Source: an uncultured Latescibacterota bacterium
Lineage (GTDB): Bacteria > Latescibacterota > UBA2968
DNA length: 64,000 nt
Direction: 5' to 3'
NCBI GenBank assembly: GCA_951812755.1
Contig: OX638329.1
Coordinates: forward strand, 4,844,522 to 4,908,521
A program made the position numbers and the translations under genes. This document shows positions 26,720-35,863 of the stretch, piece by piece (position 1 is the first letter of the stretch; every line of letters begins with the position of its first letter). A model generated the notes under the pieces. It was not told the DNA's origin and made no database searches. It saw nothing but the letters and a program-made list of their open reading frames with translations.

Positions 26720-27604
26720 GTGAAAACGGGTGTGTGCAGTTACTGCTTCAATTCGATGCTGACCGAGGGTAAGATCTCCTTGATGGAGGCGATCGAATTC
26801 GTGGGAGAGGAGACTGAGGCCGACTGCTTCGAGCCCTACTCCCCATACTGGAGTCCCGATCGAGACGTGCAAGAACAGGCGCGCGAGGCCCGGAGTCTGA
26901 TGGACCAGGTGGGCCTGCAGGCCTCGTGCCATGCCCTGGCGACGGATTTCGCTGTCTATGACGAAGGCGAAAATCGCGCCTGCCTGGACTGGTGTGAGAA
27001 GATGCTCCAGGTCGCCGTGATCCTCGGCGCCGATACGGTCCGCGTCGATCCCCGCACCACCCCACCTCCCGGCAGATCCCGCGACGATATCGATCCCGAA
27101 GACGCCCTCGCCCGCATTGCTCAAAGCATGCAGACCGTCGCCGACATCGCTATCAAAAAAGGTCTGAAAGTCGGCGTTGAGAACCACGGGCTGCTGCTCG
27201 GACGCACGTCGCAGACCGCGCGCATCGTCGAGCTGGTCGATCGCCCCAACTTCGGCGTGAACCTCGACTTCACCAATTTCCGCACGGTCTTCGGAGAAGA
27301 CCACGTTGAGGCGGCCCGGCTTCTCGCCAGACATGTCGTCCACATCCATGCCAAGGACTTCCACATTCGGCAGGATCCCCAGCCTGGGGAGGAGTGGCGC
27401 AAAATCCCCTCGGGCGAATACGTCAAACGCGCGGTCGGCGGCGAGGGGAACTCGGGTTGGGCCGAGATCTTTCGCATCCTCAAAGATGCGGGCTACAGGG
27501 GTGCTATCTCCCTCGAGGTCTCAGATCCAGCGGACATCCGGGGCAGTGTCGCGAAAGGGGTGGCCAATCTGAAGCGTATCATCGCGGAGGTAGAGCGGTT
27601 GTAA
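26720..27604 (+). CDS. Sugar phosphate isomerase/epimerase, TIM barrel
   Basis: A 294-residue xylose-isomerase-like TIM barrel protein. The GTG at 26720 is chosen because a perfect AAGGAGGT lies just upstream, after the sulfatase stop. Metal and substrate residues are visible as VGVENHG (Glu), NFGVNLDFTNF (Asp), VVHIHAKDFH (His) and ISLEVSD (Glu), the usual four-metal-ligand order. The gene is clearly richer in G+C, with more CGG, CTG, CTC and GAC codons, than the genes on either side, which suggests recent transfer. Immediately after its stop lies the tail of a degraded FtsX-type permease gene, consistent with insertion into an older gene. The substrate is unknown. Confidence 0.88.
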   Translation: MKTGVCSYCFNSMLTEGKISLMEAIEFVGEETEADCFEPYSPYWSPDRDVQEQAREARSLMDQVGLQASCHALATDFAVYDEGENRACLDWCEKMLQVAVILGADTVRVDPRTTPPPGRSRDDIDPEDALARIAQSMQTVADIAIKKGLKVGVENHGLLLGRTSQTARIVELVDRPNFGVNLDFTNFRTVFGEDHVEAARLLARHVVHIHAKDFHIRQDPQPGEEWRKIPSGEYVKRAVGGEGNSGWAEIFRILKDAGYRGAISLEVSDPADIRGSVAKGVANLKRIIAEVERL

Positions 27605-27640
27605 TGCCAGAGCCAGGACGTGGATGGAAGCCACGGCGAC

Positions 27641-27778
27641 CCCTACCGCATTGAGTTGGGTTTGGTTACATTTCTACTCGGTAGTTTTGTTATGTTTATA
27701 GTAGTTGTTACAACGGTTGTCACCCAGGTCCTCAAAGCAATACGCACAAACCCTGTTAATGCCTTGCGATATGAATAG
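27641..27778 (+). pseudogene. C-terminal remnant of an FtsX-type ABC permease
   Basis: In the frame that runs through 27641-27778, the translation contains YRIELG, TFLLGSFVMF and the ending RTNPVNALRYE before a TAG stop. This lines up with the last 45 residues of the permease at 5547-8090 (YRIDAG, LFLLGGLLVF, RNPVHALRYE). There is no start codon or upstream coding region for it; the TIM-barrel gene ends 37 bases before. It is a fragment of a lost permease gene left next to the transferred TIM-barrel gene. Confidence 0.75.
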
Positions 27779-27785
27779 GGGATCA

Positions 27786-28034
27786 ATGAATTGGCCAATA
27801 TGGTGGGACTGGGAACTGGAAATAACACCACACGTTGAAACGCGAATGGAAGAAAGAGATTTCACTGAAATCGATCTGAGAACCATGCTGGATCGCGCTG
27901 ATGCGTTTGAGCCAGATGAAATTGAAGGACGGTATATGATTCAAACGCGACATCGTCGAGACGATTGGATAATTATTGTTGAGCCAGATGAAGACGATCA
28001 CTTATTGGTGGTTATAACCGCTTTTCACATATAA
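27786..28034 (+). CDS. DUF4258-type small protein, possible toxin
   Basis: An 82-residue protein with the DUF4258 pattern: ITPHVETRMEERDFTEIDL, a helix of the form H-x2-xRMxER, then a beta-strand series ending DDWIIIVEPDEDDHLLVVIT. This fold is RelE-like and the family is often paired with a small antitoxin. The next gene, nine bases later on the same strand, encodes a DUF2283-type protein, so the two may form a toxin-antitoxin pair; this is an inference from family habit and spacing. The start at 27786 is near the stop of the permease remnant; a longer in-frame start is unlikely. The ribosome-binding site is AGGGGAT. Confidence 0.6.
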   Translation: MNWPIWWDWELEITPHVETRMEERDFTEIDLRTMLDRADAFEPDEIEGRYMIQTRHRRDDWIIIVEPDEDDHLLVVITAFHI

Positions 28035-28042
28035 GGTACCCG

Positions 28043-28312
28043 ATGAAAACTCGATATTTGGAAGTGACATTTCGCAAGGGTAAACCGCTTGCGGCCTATT
28101 TGTATTTGCCGAGAGAACCCGGTGCCAAGAGTGCCAGAACAGAACTTATGGGGTCTGGCTTGCTGGTGGATTATCAGGCCGATGGCCGTCCGATTGGCTT
28201 AGAGATCACGGCACCTGACAAAGTCACATTGGATCAGATCAACAGTATTCTCAAGCGGTTGAATTTACCCTTACTGGACCCCCAGGAATTGGCCCCCTTA
28301 CAAGCGGCATAA
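28043..28312 (+). CDS. DUF2283-type small protein, possible antitoxin
   Basis: An 89-residue protein whose central segment GSGLLVDYQADGRPIGLEIT matches the DUF2283 core (D-x-dG-xhhGhEI). The N-terminal part has a beta-strand start MKTRYLEVTFRKGKPLAAYL. The C-terminal helix LDQINSILKRLNLPLLDPQE could bind a partner. It follows the DUF4258 gene by nine bases. AAGGTA precedes the ATG. The pairing suggests an antitoxin, but the family also occurs alone and no repressor domain is visible. Confidence 0.6.
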   Translation: MKTRYLEVTFRKGKPLAAYLYLPREPGAKSARTELMGSGLLVDYQADGRPIGLEITAPDKVTLDQINSILKRLNLPLLDPQELAPLQAA

Positions 28313-28329
28313 GACATCGGAGAACGAAT

Positions 28330-29556
28330 ATGAATAAAAAATTAGCTCTCTATGGCGGGGAAAAAACGCGCACAGCCCCCTTCACTTCGCGTGCGCCATT
28401 TGGAAAAAAAGAAGAGGAATTGTTATTGGACGCCGTGCGCAGTCAAAATTTATTTGGCAAGAGCGGCACCTATGTCAAAGATTTTGAAAAGCAATTTGCC
28501 GACTTTTACGGAATGGGATATGCACAAAGTTCAACGAGCGGCACAGCGGCCATTCATCTGGCAGTGGGCGTTGTCGATCCCGAACCGGGGGACGAAATCA
28601 TCACCGCGCCCATTACCGATCCGGGCAGCGTAATGCCCATTTTGATTCAAAATGCCGTGCCTGTATTTGCCGACGTCGATCCCCTGACGATGAACATGAC
28701 CCCCAAATCAATTGAAGCAAATATTACAGACCGAACGCGTGCAATCATCCTCGTACACTTGTTTGGCCGCCCCTGCAATGTCGAAGAAGTGGTGAAAATT
28801 GCGGAAAAATACCATATTACGCTAATTGAAGATTGCAGCCAATGTCACGCCACCAAATACAAAGGTCGTTATGTGGGAACTTTTGGACATATGGGTTGTT
28901 TTAGCTTGCAGCAGTCCAAACACATGACCACGGGCGATGGTGGGATGACGGTCACGCATGACCGAGAAACCTATATTCGCCTCAAGCTATTCTCCGATAA
29001 GGGTTGGGATTATCAATATATGGCCGATCGCGATCACGCTTTTGTCGCACCCAACTATCGCATGACCGAGATGCAGGGCGCGGTTGGCCTCGCACAGTTA
29101 GAAAAGGTGCGAGGCGTGATCGAAAGACGGCACGAATTGGGCGCATTGCTATGTGAACTGATTGCCGATGCGCCGGGAATAACGCCCATTCCACCCGAGG
29201 GAGACCGCGAGGTTTCATGGTGGAATTTTGTTTTTCACGTCACGGGTCACGATCCCGATGAATTTTGCAAAGCCGTGCGCGCCGAAGGCGTCTCTATGGG
29301 GGCGCATTATATCAAAGATCCAATTTTTATGCGCGGGAATTACCTGACCGAAAAACGCACCTATGGAAACAGCGGATTCCCCTTTCACCACGGCGTAACA
29401 AGCCGCGAATATAACTACGGCCCAGAACTCGTTCCCGGTGCTGTACAGGCATTGAGTACAGTCGTTGTATGGGGCTTGCACGAGCACCTCGACGAAAAAG
29501 ACATCCGCGACACCGCCGCCGCGATCAACAAAGTCGCAAACGGCCTGGGCAAATAA
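28330..29556 (+). CDS. DegT/DnrJ/EryC1/StrS-family aminotransferase
   Basis: A 408-residue PLP-dependent sugar aminotransferase-like enzyme. The N-terminal TSGTAAIHLA segment, the Asp-containing strand ILVHLFGRPCNVEEV and ending IEDCSQCHATKY, and the Schiff-base lysine in SLQQSKHMTTGDGG (near residue 197) are the family landmarks. The family transfers an amino group to keto-sugars or catalyses related dehydrations in sugar modification. It starts with GGAG eight bases before the ATG, 17 bases after the DUF2283 gene, and the TolB-like lipoprotein follows 18 bases after its stop. The specific substrate is not determinable. It is unlike the transferred TIM-barrel gene in composition. Confidence 0.92.
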   Translation: MNKKLALYGGEKTRTAPFTSRAPFGKKEEELLLDAVRSQNLFGKSGTYVKDFEKQFADFYGMGYAQSSTSGTAAIHLAVGVVDPEPGDEIITAPITDPGSVMPILIQNAVPVFADVDPLTMNMTPKSIEANITDRTRAIILVHLFGRPCNVEEVVKIAEKYHITLIEDCSQCHATKYKGRYVGTFGHMGCFSLQQSKHMTTGDGGMTVTHDRETYIRLKLFSDKGWDYQYMADRDHAFVAPNYRMTEMQGAVGLAQLEKVRGVIERRHELGALLCELIADAPGITPIPPEGDREVSWWNFVFHVTGHDPDEFCKAVRAEGVSMGAHYIKDPIFMRGNYLTEKRTYGNSGFPFHHGVTSREYNYGPELVPGAVQALSTVVVWGLHEHLDEKDIRDTAAAINKVANGLGK

Positions 29557-29574
29557 ACGAAAAAAGGAATCCAA

Positions 29575-30600
29575 ATGCACCAGTCTCGTACACGGTGGTA
29601 TTACACCAGAGGCATCTTTGCACTCTGCATCATGGCTCTTTCGGCTTGTGGAAGCACACCGCCGCCGGACATCACGGCACCGGGAGAACCCGGTGCTGAG
29701 CCAATACCGGGAGGCCCTGGACGGATCGCATATATAAAACAAAACCTGCAAACGGGTAGTTTTCATCTCCATATTGTGAATCCCGACGGTAAAAACCCCA
29801 TCAATCTCAATCCCATAGACGACCTGGCTGAATATTCCGGGCAATCGTGGTCGTCCGACGGCTCACAACTCGCCTTTGCCTCAAATCGCAGTGGCAATGC
29901 CAATTTCAACATTTTTGTCATGAATGCCGACGGGAGCAATATCCGCAGCGTGGTTGAAGATTCGGGAGGCGACTTTGCATCATCTTGGTCTCCCGATGGG
30001 CAGAAAATACTCTTTCAAGCATGGCGCAGCGATGAGACCGTTTGGGATATTTATGTAATCAACATCGACGGTTCTGGCGAGCAGGTGCTGATCAATACAG
30101 ATATGGAAGAGCAACTACCCGTCTGGTCACCCGATGGCACCAAATTTGCCTATCAGGCCGGACATCGCGGTCAGGGAATCGATATTTATATCGCCAATGC
30201 CGATGGTACAGGCGCGATGCGTTTGACAGATGGCAATGGCACCTTGCACGCTGCACCTACCTGGTCGCCAGACGGAATGCAGATAGCATTTGAGTCCAAT
30301 CGCCATCAACCCCCGTCAACAGGCACGCGAATGCCTCTGGCACAGTACGAGATTTATGTGATGAATCAGGACGGGTCAAATATGCGCCGCCTCACGTCTT
30401 CCCAACCCCTCGAAGCATTACGCAATCCAACCTGGTCACCCGATGGGAAGCAAATTGCATTTGAATTTCACACTTATTCAACAAATCTAATCTTGGGATT
30501 TTCGACCGTTAAGGTTATGAACGTAGATGGCTCCAACACTTTTTCTATTCCCAATATCCCCCTTGGCGCGCGCTTTCCACGCTGGTCGCCCGTGCCCTAA
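29575..30600 (+). CDS. TolB-like PD40 beta-propeller lipoprotein
   Basis: A 341-residue exported protein. The signal ends in a lipobox LSAC, with Cys25 to be lipidated, so it is probably anchored in a membrane facing the periplasm. About six repeats of the PD40 type follow, marked by SWSPDGQKILFQ, VWSPDGTKFAYQ, TWSPDGMQIAFES and TWSPDGKQIAFEF, with IYVMNADGSNIR-like strands between them, forming a six-bladed propeller like TolB or DPP4-type N-domains. No catalytic domain follows. AAAGGAA lies seven bases before the ATG. Role unknown, perhaps binding of peptides, glycans or proteins. Confidence 0.9.
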   Translation: MHQSRTRWYYTRGIFALCIMALSACGSTPPPDITAPGEPGAEPIPGGPGRIAYIKQNLQTGSFHLHIVNPDGKNPINLNPIDDLAEYSGQSWSSDGSQLAFASNRSGNANFNIFVMNADGSNIRSVVEDSGGDFASSWSPDGQKILFQAWRSDETVWDIYVINIDGSGEQVLINTDMEEQLPVWSPDGTKFAYQAGHRGQGIDIYIANADGTGAMRLTDGNGTLHAAPTWSPDGMQIAFESNRHQPPSTGTRMPLAQYEIYVMNQDGSNMRRLTSSQPLEALRNPTWSPDGKQIAFEFHTYSTNLILGFSTVKVMNVDGSNTFSIPNIPLGARFPRWSPVP

Positions 30601-30742
30601 ATACACATCCACGTCGTGAATCGACCATATGAAAAGTCTTGGATTTTATCTGAGGGTTTTTTATTTGACTTCGCCGCTTTTGTCCAATTAATTGTTTTGC
30701 GGTTGAGTTATGGTATTGCGAACCACTTTCAGGAGGCGCGTT

Positions 30743-31462
30743 ATGAGGCGGCCAACAGATGCTGAACGGCAGGAGTGGGAAGCCAACGGAGTGTTATTTT
30801 TACAAAATGCAATTGAGGGAGAAGACCTATCGCGGTTACAGGCGACATTTGATCGGTGTACCGCCGAGGCCAGACGCGAGTGGTTGGAGGGAATAGCAAA
30901 AGGCACGCGTCCGGCTGCCCATTTTGATATACCAAAGCCATTGGAAAAGGACGACGTATTTATCGACCTGATCGATTATCCGGGCTGGTACGGATTTTTG
31001 ATGGATTTCGCCGATGAAGATCTGATCCTGCTCGCACCGCAAGTGCGAACCCTGCCGGTATCACCTATCAGTTATGTGGGCTGGCATCCGGACGTACCAC
31101 ATACGACACCGCTCCACATGAAAGTACAGATTTATATTGAGGATGTTCCGACCGATGGCGGTGCATTTGGATATGTGCCGGGCAGCCATAAACCCAACGC
31201 AGGGCTGTGTCCCGTGGTTCGCCCACTCGATTCAATGCCGGGGCACAAAGTGTATCCCGGCAAAGCGGGCGATGCGGTATTATTCAATTCTTATGGATGG
31301 CATACCGCAATGGTCAACCGCACATTAAAGCCGCGCAAGTCGATTATCCTCATTTATGAAAAGTGGAGTAAGGACCGCATATTGACCGATCAATTTGCAA
31401 CGATTGCGGATAAATGCACGACGCCAGACCGCAGACGTTTATTTAGTCTGGATGAGAGATGA
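30743..31462 (+). CDS. Phytanoyl-CoA dioxygenase (PhyH) family protein
   Basis: A 239-residue Fe(II)/2-oxoglutarate oxygenase. I prefer the ATG at 30743 because CAGGAGG ends seven bases upstream; the longer frame from 30710 lacks such a site. It opens EWEANGVLFLQNAIEGEDL, the metal HxD is HPD in GWHPDVPHT near residue 115, and the distal His is in SYGWHTAMVNRTLKPRKS with the 2-oxoglutarate-binding Arg just after. The next gene, an amidohydrolase, begins four bases after its stop, so they are probably coupled. It is not closely similar to the PhyH protein at 13705 beyond the core motifs. Confidence 0.88.
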   Translation: MRRPTDAERQEWEANGVLFLQNAIEGEDLSRLQATFDRCTAEARREWLEGIAKGTRPAAHFDIPKPLEKDDVFIDLIDYPGWYGFLMDFADEDLILLAPQVRTLPVSPISYVGWHPDVPHTTPLHMKVQIYIEDVPTDGGAFGYVPGSHKPNAGLCPVVRPLDSMPGHKVYPGKAGDAVLFNSYGWHTAMVNRTLKPRKSIILIYEKWSKDRILTDQFATIADKCTTPDRRRLFSLDER

Positions 31463-31466
31463 TAGT

Positions 31467-32369
31467 ATGCCAATTATTGACTCACACCTGCATGTATTTG
31501 AAAAACTGTCGGCTGAATTTCCCCGAGAGGTAAATGAACAGTGTCCCGCAGATAGGGCAGAGACAGCGGAAAAATTGCTGGAAGTCATGGCTACCAATGG
31601 GGTCGATCAAGCGGTATTGACACAGATCGGTGGTACACAATTGGTGCATCACCGGTACTTACAGCATTGTTTGAAGACCTATCCCAACCGCTTCCGGGGA
31701 ATTGGATTGATTCCTCGGGATAAATGGGACGCGCCAGAAGACCACATGGATCGGCTCGCTGAGAACGGGGATATTATCGGATTCAGGATTAACGAAATTG
31801 GCGGGCCTGCCGATCCCCTATCCCAAATGGATGTACGAACATTTACTTCGTATCGCATCTGGAAACACGCGGCTAAAAAAAACTACGTGATGTGGCTGTA
31901 TATTCGGGCAAAAGACGCACATCAAGTCGCCTTTATGGTTCAGGCATTTCCCGAAATTCGCGCCGTGTTTAACCACCTGATGATCTGTCCGGGCGAGGGG
32001 ATGTTTTCGTGGGACGACGAAGGCCGCCCGCACATCAATACCCCTATACCGCCGCTGACTCGCTACTCAATGCTGGGCTTGCACGAATACCCAAACATCT
32101 GCGTACATCTATCGGGACAATATGCGTTTAGCCAGGAGGCCTGGCCCTATTGCGACCTGGAAGGTTGGCACAAAACACTGCTTTCCAAGTTCGGCGCAGA
32201 CAAATTGATGTGGGCGACGGATTTTCCCTGGATTTTGGAAGACCCGGGGTATGATAAGCTGGTGCAGGTAATCGATGAATTACTACCGGATCTAAACGCG
32301 CAGCAAAAAGCAGAAATTATGGAGGGAACGGCAAAACGGGTTTTGGGCTTTCCCGACGTGGCGGATTGA
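31467..32369 (+). CDS. Amidohydrolase-related metal-dependent hydrolase
   Basis: A 300-residue TIM-barrel hydrolase of the amidohydrolase-2 (COG3618/COG2159-like) group. The metal-binding motif DSHLHVF is at residues 5-11; further metal and catalytic residues are probably His in RAVFNHLMIC and Asp in MWATDFPW near residue 260. These enzymes open lactones or decarboxylate aromatic and sugar acids. The ATG at 31467 follows the PhyH stop by four bases. Its 3' end overlaps the convergent minus-strand DUF2723 gene by about 53 bases. Substrate unknown; a lactonase in sugar-acid breakdown is a reasonable guess from the genomic setting. Confidence 0.85.
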   Translation: MPIIDSHLHVFEKLSAEFPREVNEQCPADRAETAEKLLEVMATNGVDQAVLTQIGGTQLVHHRYLQHCLKTYPNRFRGIGLIPRDKWDAPEDHMDRLAENGDIIGFRINEIGGPADPLSQMDVRTFTSYRIWKHAAKKNYVMWLYIRAKDAHQVAFMVQAFPEIRAVFNHLMICPGEGMFSWDDEGRPHINTPIPPLTRYSMLGLHEYPNICVHLSGQYAFSQEAWPYCDLEGWHKTLLSKFGADKLMWATDFPWILEDPGYDKLVQVIDELLPDLNAQQKAEIMEGTAKRVLGFPDVAD

Positions 32370-34401
32370 CCCTTTTAAAATTGACCTTGTATTGTTCGAG
32401 AGCCTCGAGTGCCTTGTTATCGGGATGGGGATATATGTCGCGGGATTTCGCAAAAGACGCAACAGCTTCTACCCTCTGGCCCTGTTTTTGCAGCAGGCTT
32501 CCCTTCAAGTAGTATAGCCGCGCCAGGGTTTGCTTTTTCAATGCCTCGTATTTGAGCGTCTCCGCCCTATCTAACCACGCCGAGACTTGTTCCCAGTGCG
32601 AGCTATTCCCGTGCTCTATCAGTGTGGCAGCCATCCCAATGAGGCAGGCGTAACTTCTCTCTGAGAGGCGGAACAATTCCTGCATTGAACCGAGGAGCCC
32701 CGGATCGCCTGAAAAATAAATCAAACCCAAATATCGCCCGTACTGGAACAACAATCCGTTTCGCCGCACGCGCTCCCAGCGATCAATGGGTTGTCGCGCG
32801 ATGAGTTGCGCGAAGTATTCCTCTCCTCGCGGATGGCGTTTCAGTTCTATGGTGCCGGGCTTGCCATCTTTAACCGCCTCCATGAGAAAACCATAGATCC
32901 GTCCCTGGCGATCGGGAAAAATGTCGAAATCCATGGGGAAAAAAAGGGCGCGTTCGGTCGAATCGGTGAATTGTTCCAAAACCTCCTTCTTTTTTTCTTT
33001 TTGCAAGAACGGATCGTAGAGGCGTTTGCCATATACGAGCCCCTGAAGATTGTACAACGCGACATCTGGGCGGCGGTTCTCGATGTATTGATAATAGCCC
33101 ATCGGCCCGGTTGCATCGCCGAATACGAATAGAACCGCGTCCTCCGGCAGAATATCCAACTGCATGTCCGCATAGTGCTCGGCAAAGTCGCTATCGGAAC
33201 GATCATTGACCCACCAGTGTTCGTGCACCGACCACGCAACCATCGCCGCGCCCACCAGCACTACCATAGCAATGCTGAGTCCTGGCCCACGGGCAAATTT
33301 GGAGGACAACCTTTCTGCCAACCAGTCGAACACAACCTGCAATCCAATACCCAACCATAGGGCCGCTATGCCGTAACACAACAGAGAATAGGGACGAAAG
33401 ATCGCGACCCAAAAAAAGTCAAAATCGAAGCCCAGCAGGGCGATCAGCACGATGCTATTGCCGAAAAATATTAGCAGTCCCGAACCCGCTTTTGCGATCT
33501 GCCGCCGCCGGAACAGCACGATTAGCCCAAACACGGCGAGCACAAATCCAGGCAACGTCAATTGCCACAAAAATTCATTGCCAAGCCATTGCATGAACCC
33601 GAATCGGTCATTCCATCCCGCGCTGGGGCTGGCATCTATATGGGCATAGCCTTGACGGCTGAAATAATGCCAGAATTCTTTCAACGTATCGATAGAGCCG
33701 TAAAAGTTGATCAGAGGATCCCGATGTGACCGCCAGACCATCCACGCATAAGGTAATGCCGCACACGGCAGGGAAATCCCCAAAAGCAACGGCAGTTTCC
33801 GATACACGGTGCGCCAAACAGGAAAGATCAATACCACCAAACCCGGCGTTGAAAGCACCATCAAAGGCCAGTGATTGGTCAGGCTCAATCCATAAGCGAC
33901 AGCCGCGGCAATCCAGATCCCGGTGCGCTGCGGCTGGCGGATGCCGTACAAAAGCAGTGCGTAGAGGCCAAAAAAGAACAGTGCATTGAGCGCATAAACC
34001 TCGGCGATAATAGCCTGAGACCAGAAATGCTCAGAAGCGGCAAACAACCATGTAGCGGTCAGGGCGGGAATTGACGATGCACCCAACATGCGAGCACACA
34101 AATAGACGTAGCCACAGGTGAGCGCGCCCAATACCGCGCTGGACAAATGGCCGAGAAAAGCAACACTGCCAAAAGGCAATTGCGTAAATAGATAGACAAT
34201 AAGGGTATAGAGCGGATAGCCTGGCGGATGGGCCACACCGAGGTGCGCTCCAGCCATGAGAAACAGGCCGTCGTCTTCCAAAACAACAGTGCGCGGCATA
34301 GTAAGCACATAAAGCACAAACGGGGCGACAACTGATGCGGCCAGTGCGATCCCATCGCGCAAGGGCTTAAATGCTTCCATTTGGGCATCCATGCGATTCA
34401 T
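32317..34401 (-). CDS. DUF2723-type membrane protein with C-terminal TPR region
   Basis: A 694-residue polytopic protein. The first half has about ten membrane helices and the pattern LTMPRTVVLEDDGLFLMAG, then GVAHPPGYPLYTL, which resembles the GT-C/DUF2723 protein mannosyltransferase-like family; the acidic pair EDD and the HPPG motif lie in the first extracytoplasmic loop. The C-terminal 250 residues are soluble and TPR-like (YACLIGMAATLIEHG, LARLYYLKGSLLQKQGQ). I start at MNRMDA (34401), where GGAGG lies ten bases upstream; the longer frame is unsupported. It overlaps gtrA by ATGA coupling and converges on the amidohydrolase gene. Probable role: lipid-linked sugar transfer to proteins or cell-surface glycans (inference). 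Confidence 0.85.
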   Translation of the reverse strand: MNRMDAQMEAFKPLRDGIALAASVVAPFVLYVLTMPRTVVLEDDGLFLMAGAHLGVAHPPGYPLYTLIVYLFTQLPFGSVAFLGHLSSAVLGALTCGYVYLCARMLGASSIPALTATWLFAASEHFWSQAIIAEVYALNALFFFGLYALLLYGIRQPQRTGIWIAAAVAYGLSLTNHWPLMVLSTPGLVVLIFPVWRTVYRKLPLLLGISLPCAALPYAWMVWRSHRDPLINFYGSIDTLKEFWHYFSRQGYAHIDASPSAGWNDRFGFMQWLGNEFLWQLTLPGFVLAVFGLIVLFRRRQIAKAGSGLLIFFGNSIVLIALLGFDFDFFWVAIFRPYSLLCYGIAALWLGIGLQVVFDWLAERLSSKFARGPGLSIAMVVLVGAAMVAWSVHEHWWVNDRSDSDFAEHYADMQLDILPEDAVLFVFGDATGPMGYYQYIENRRPDVALYNLQGLVYGKRLYDPFLQKEKKKEVLEQFTDSTERALFFPMDFDIFPDRQGRIYGFLMEAVKDGKPGTIELKRHPRGEEYFAQLIARQPIDRWERVRRNGLLFQYGRYLGLIYFSGDPGLLGSMQELFRLSERSYACLIGMAATLIEHGNSSHWEQVSAWLDRAETLKYEALKKQTLARLYYLKGSLLQKQGQRVEAVASFAKSRDIYPHPDNKALEALEQYKVNFKRVNPPRRESPKPVLPFPP

Positions 34402-34820
34402 TGCGTACCGTCCTCCTTGTCTCCTGCCTGCCCGTCTGTCACCTCGCGAAACGTCCAGAGGGAATTGATGAAATAGTTGAACAATGTGGCTGGGGCAATC
34501 GCACACCCCTGCAAAATGACTGATTGCACCGCGGGGAAAAGGAAGGAAAGCAAGACAAACGTGCCATAACTCAGCATGAGCGTCACCAGAGAAACGAGGT
34601 TGTACTTCAACCCCCGAACACGCTTTTTTCCCGCCATCGCGCGATCGCGGAAGGTCCAGTAGTTGTTTAGCAGAAAATTTGAGATAATCGACAGCTCAAT
34701 TGCAATTGGCGATGCCAGCAACTTATGCACACCGAGATTGAGCAAGAGCTGAAACGAACCGAGATTGACAAATACCCCCGAGAAACCCGTGAGGGCAAAT
34801 TTGATAAATGTCCGAGACAT
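34398..34820 (-). CDS. GtrA-family membrane protein
   Basis: A 140-residue protein with four hydrophobic helices, in the GtrA family (bactoprenol-linked glucose flippase-like). Landmarks are FIKFALTGFSGVFVNLGSF near the start, ISNFLLNNYWTFRDR in the middle (the conserved FxxNxxWTF) and LFNYFINSLWTFRE near the end, where the motif repeats. The start ATG at 34820 is used; the frame can be extended to a TTG at 34847, which seems less likely. Its stop overlaps the start of the DUF2723 gene, so both are one unit and may supply lipid-linked sugars for surface glycosylation. The phosphodiesterase gene at 34958 is transcribed divergently. Confidence 0.88.
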   Translation of the reverse strand: MSRTFIKFALTGFSGVFVNLGSFQLLLNLGVHKLLASPIAIELSIISNFLLNNYWTFRDRAMAGKKRVRGLKYNLVSLVTLMLSYGTFVLLSFLFPAVQSVILQGCAIAPATLFNYFINSLWTFREVTDGQAGDKEDGTQ

Positions 34821-34957
34821 AAATTTTCCGGTAAATTGGATTTTCAACTGATCAAATTAACAACGCACGCTCGAGAAATCAAGCGCAAGATAAAAAAATT
34901 CTCTCTCGCATTCGTCCATGTCAGAATACACAGACGATTTGATACGGTTGACCGACA

Positions 34958-35839
34958 GTGAAACGAGTCGCTAAAATTTTGCTCCTCTCTATATTGTTGT
35001 TCACTGCACTATGTGTTGTGCTATCCATCTGGAGGAAATCGATGCCCGATCATCCTTTTTTTAATAAAAACGCGGGTGTTGAAGTGATTGCACACCGGGG
35101 GGGATGGCGGTTGTGGCCCGAAAATACGCTATATGCTTTTCAACATGCAGTAGATCTCGGCGTGGATATGCTGGAAATGGATATTCGCAGTACAAAAGAC
35201 GGCCATATCGTGGTTTTTCACGATGAGACCGTGACGCGTACGACCAATGGCAACGCGCGTGTAAATGATTTGACGCTTGTAGAATTGAAACAGTTGGATG
35301 CAGGGTACAAATGGTCGGCGGATAATGGCGCGACTTTTCCCTTTCGCGGAAAAGGAATTGAGCCTCCAACGCTGGACGAAGTCTTTGCGTCTTTTCCGCA
35401 CATGCGAATGACCATTGAAATCAAACAGAAAGATCCGGATATTGTCACAGCATTTGGCAACCTGATTCGCCACCATGGAATGCAGCACCGCGTATTAGTC
35501 GCGTGTTTTGACACCGGGACATTGAAACGTTTTCGCAAGCAGTTTCCCGAAATTGCAACATCGCCGGGAATGACGGAAGGAATGATTTTTTACGCCCTGT
35601 GCTGGTTGCATTTGAGCGCGGTTTATCAGCCCAATGTCGAAGTATTGCAGTTCCCACTTAAAATGGGACCAATAAACGGTAGCCATCCACGCCTTTTATC
35701 TGGCGCGCGCAAAAACAATATACAAGTGCAAATATGGACTGTAGATGACGAATCGAAAATGCGAATGCTGATTGAAAACGGTGTAAATGGCATCATCACC
35801 CGCCGACCAGATCGCCTGTTAAAAATACTCGGGAGATAA
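34958..35839 (+). CDS. Glycerophosphodiester phosphodiesterase
   Basis: A 293-residue enzyme hydrolysing glycerophosphodiesters to glycerol-3-phosphate and an alcohol. It starts with GTG and an N-terminal hydrophobic helix (residues 5-23), so is membrane-anchored or secreted. The GDPD motif is VIAHRGGWRLWPENTL with the catalytic His-Arg and Glu, followed by MLEMDIRSTKDGHIVVFHDE containing metal-binding Glu-Asp and the second catalytic His. These are all intact. The C-terminal QIWTVDDESKMRMLIENGVN is typical of the family. A sulfatase gene follows 24 bases after its stop. The ribosome-binding site is poor. Confidence 0.92.
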   Translation: MKRVAKILLLSILLFTALCVVLSIWRKSMPDHPFFNKNAGVEVIAHRGGWRLWPENTLYAFQHAVDLGVDMLEMDIRSTKDGHIVVFHDETVTRTTNGNARVNDLTLVELKQLDAGYKWSADNGATFPFRGKGIEPPTLDEVFASFPHMRMTIEIKQKDPDIVTAFGNLIRHHGMQHRVLVACFDTGTLKRFRKQFPEIATSPGMTEGMIFYALCWLHLSAVYQPNVEVLQFPLKMGPINGSHPRLLSGARKNNIQVQIWTVDDESKMRMLIENGVNGIITRRPDRLLKILGR

Positions 35840-35863
35840 ACCTTCACAAACGGAATAAATACT

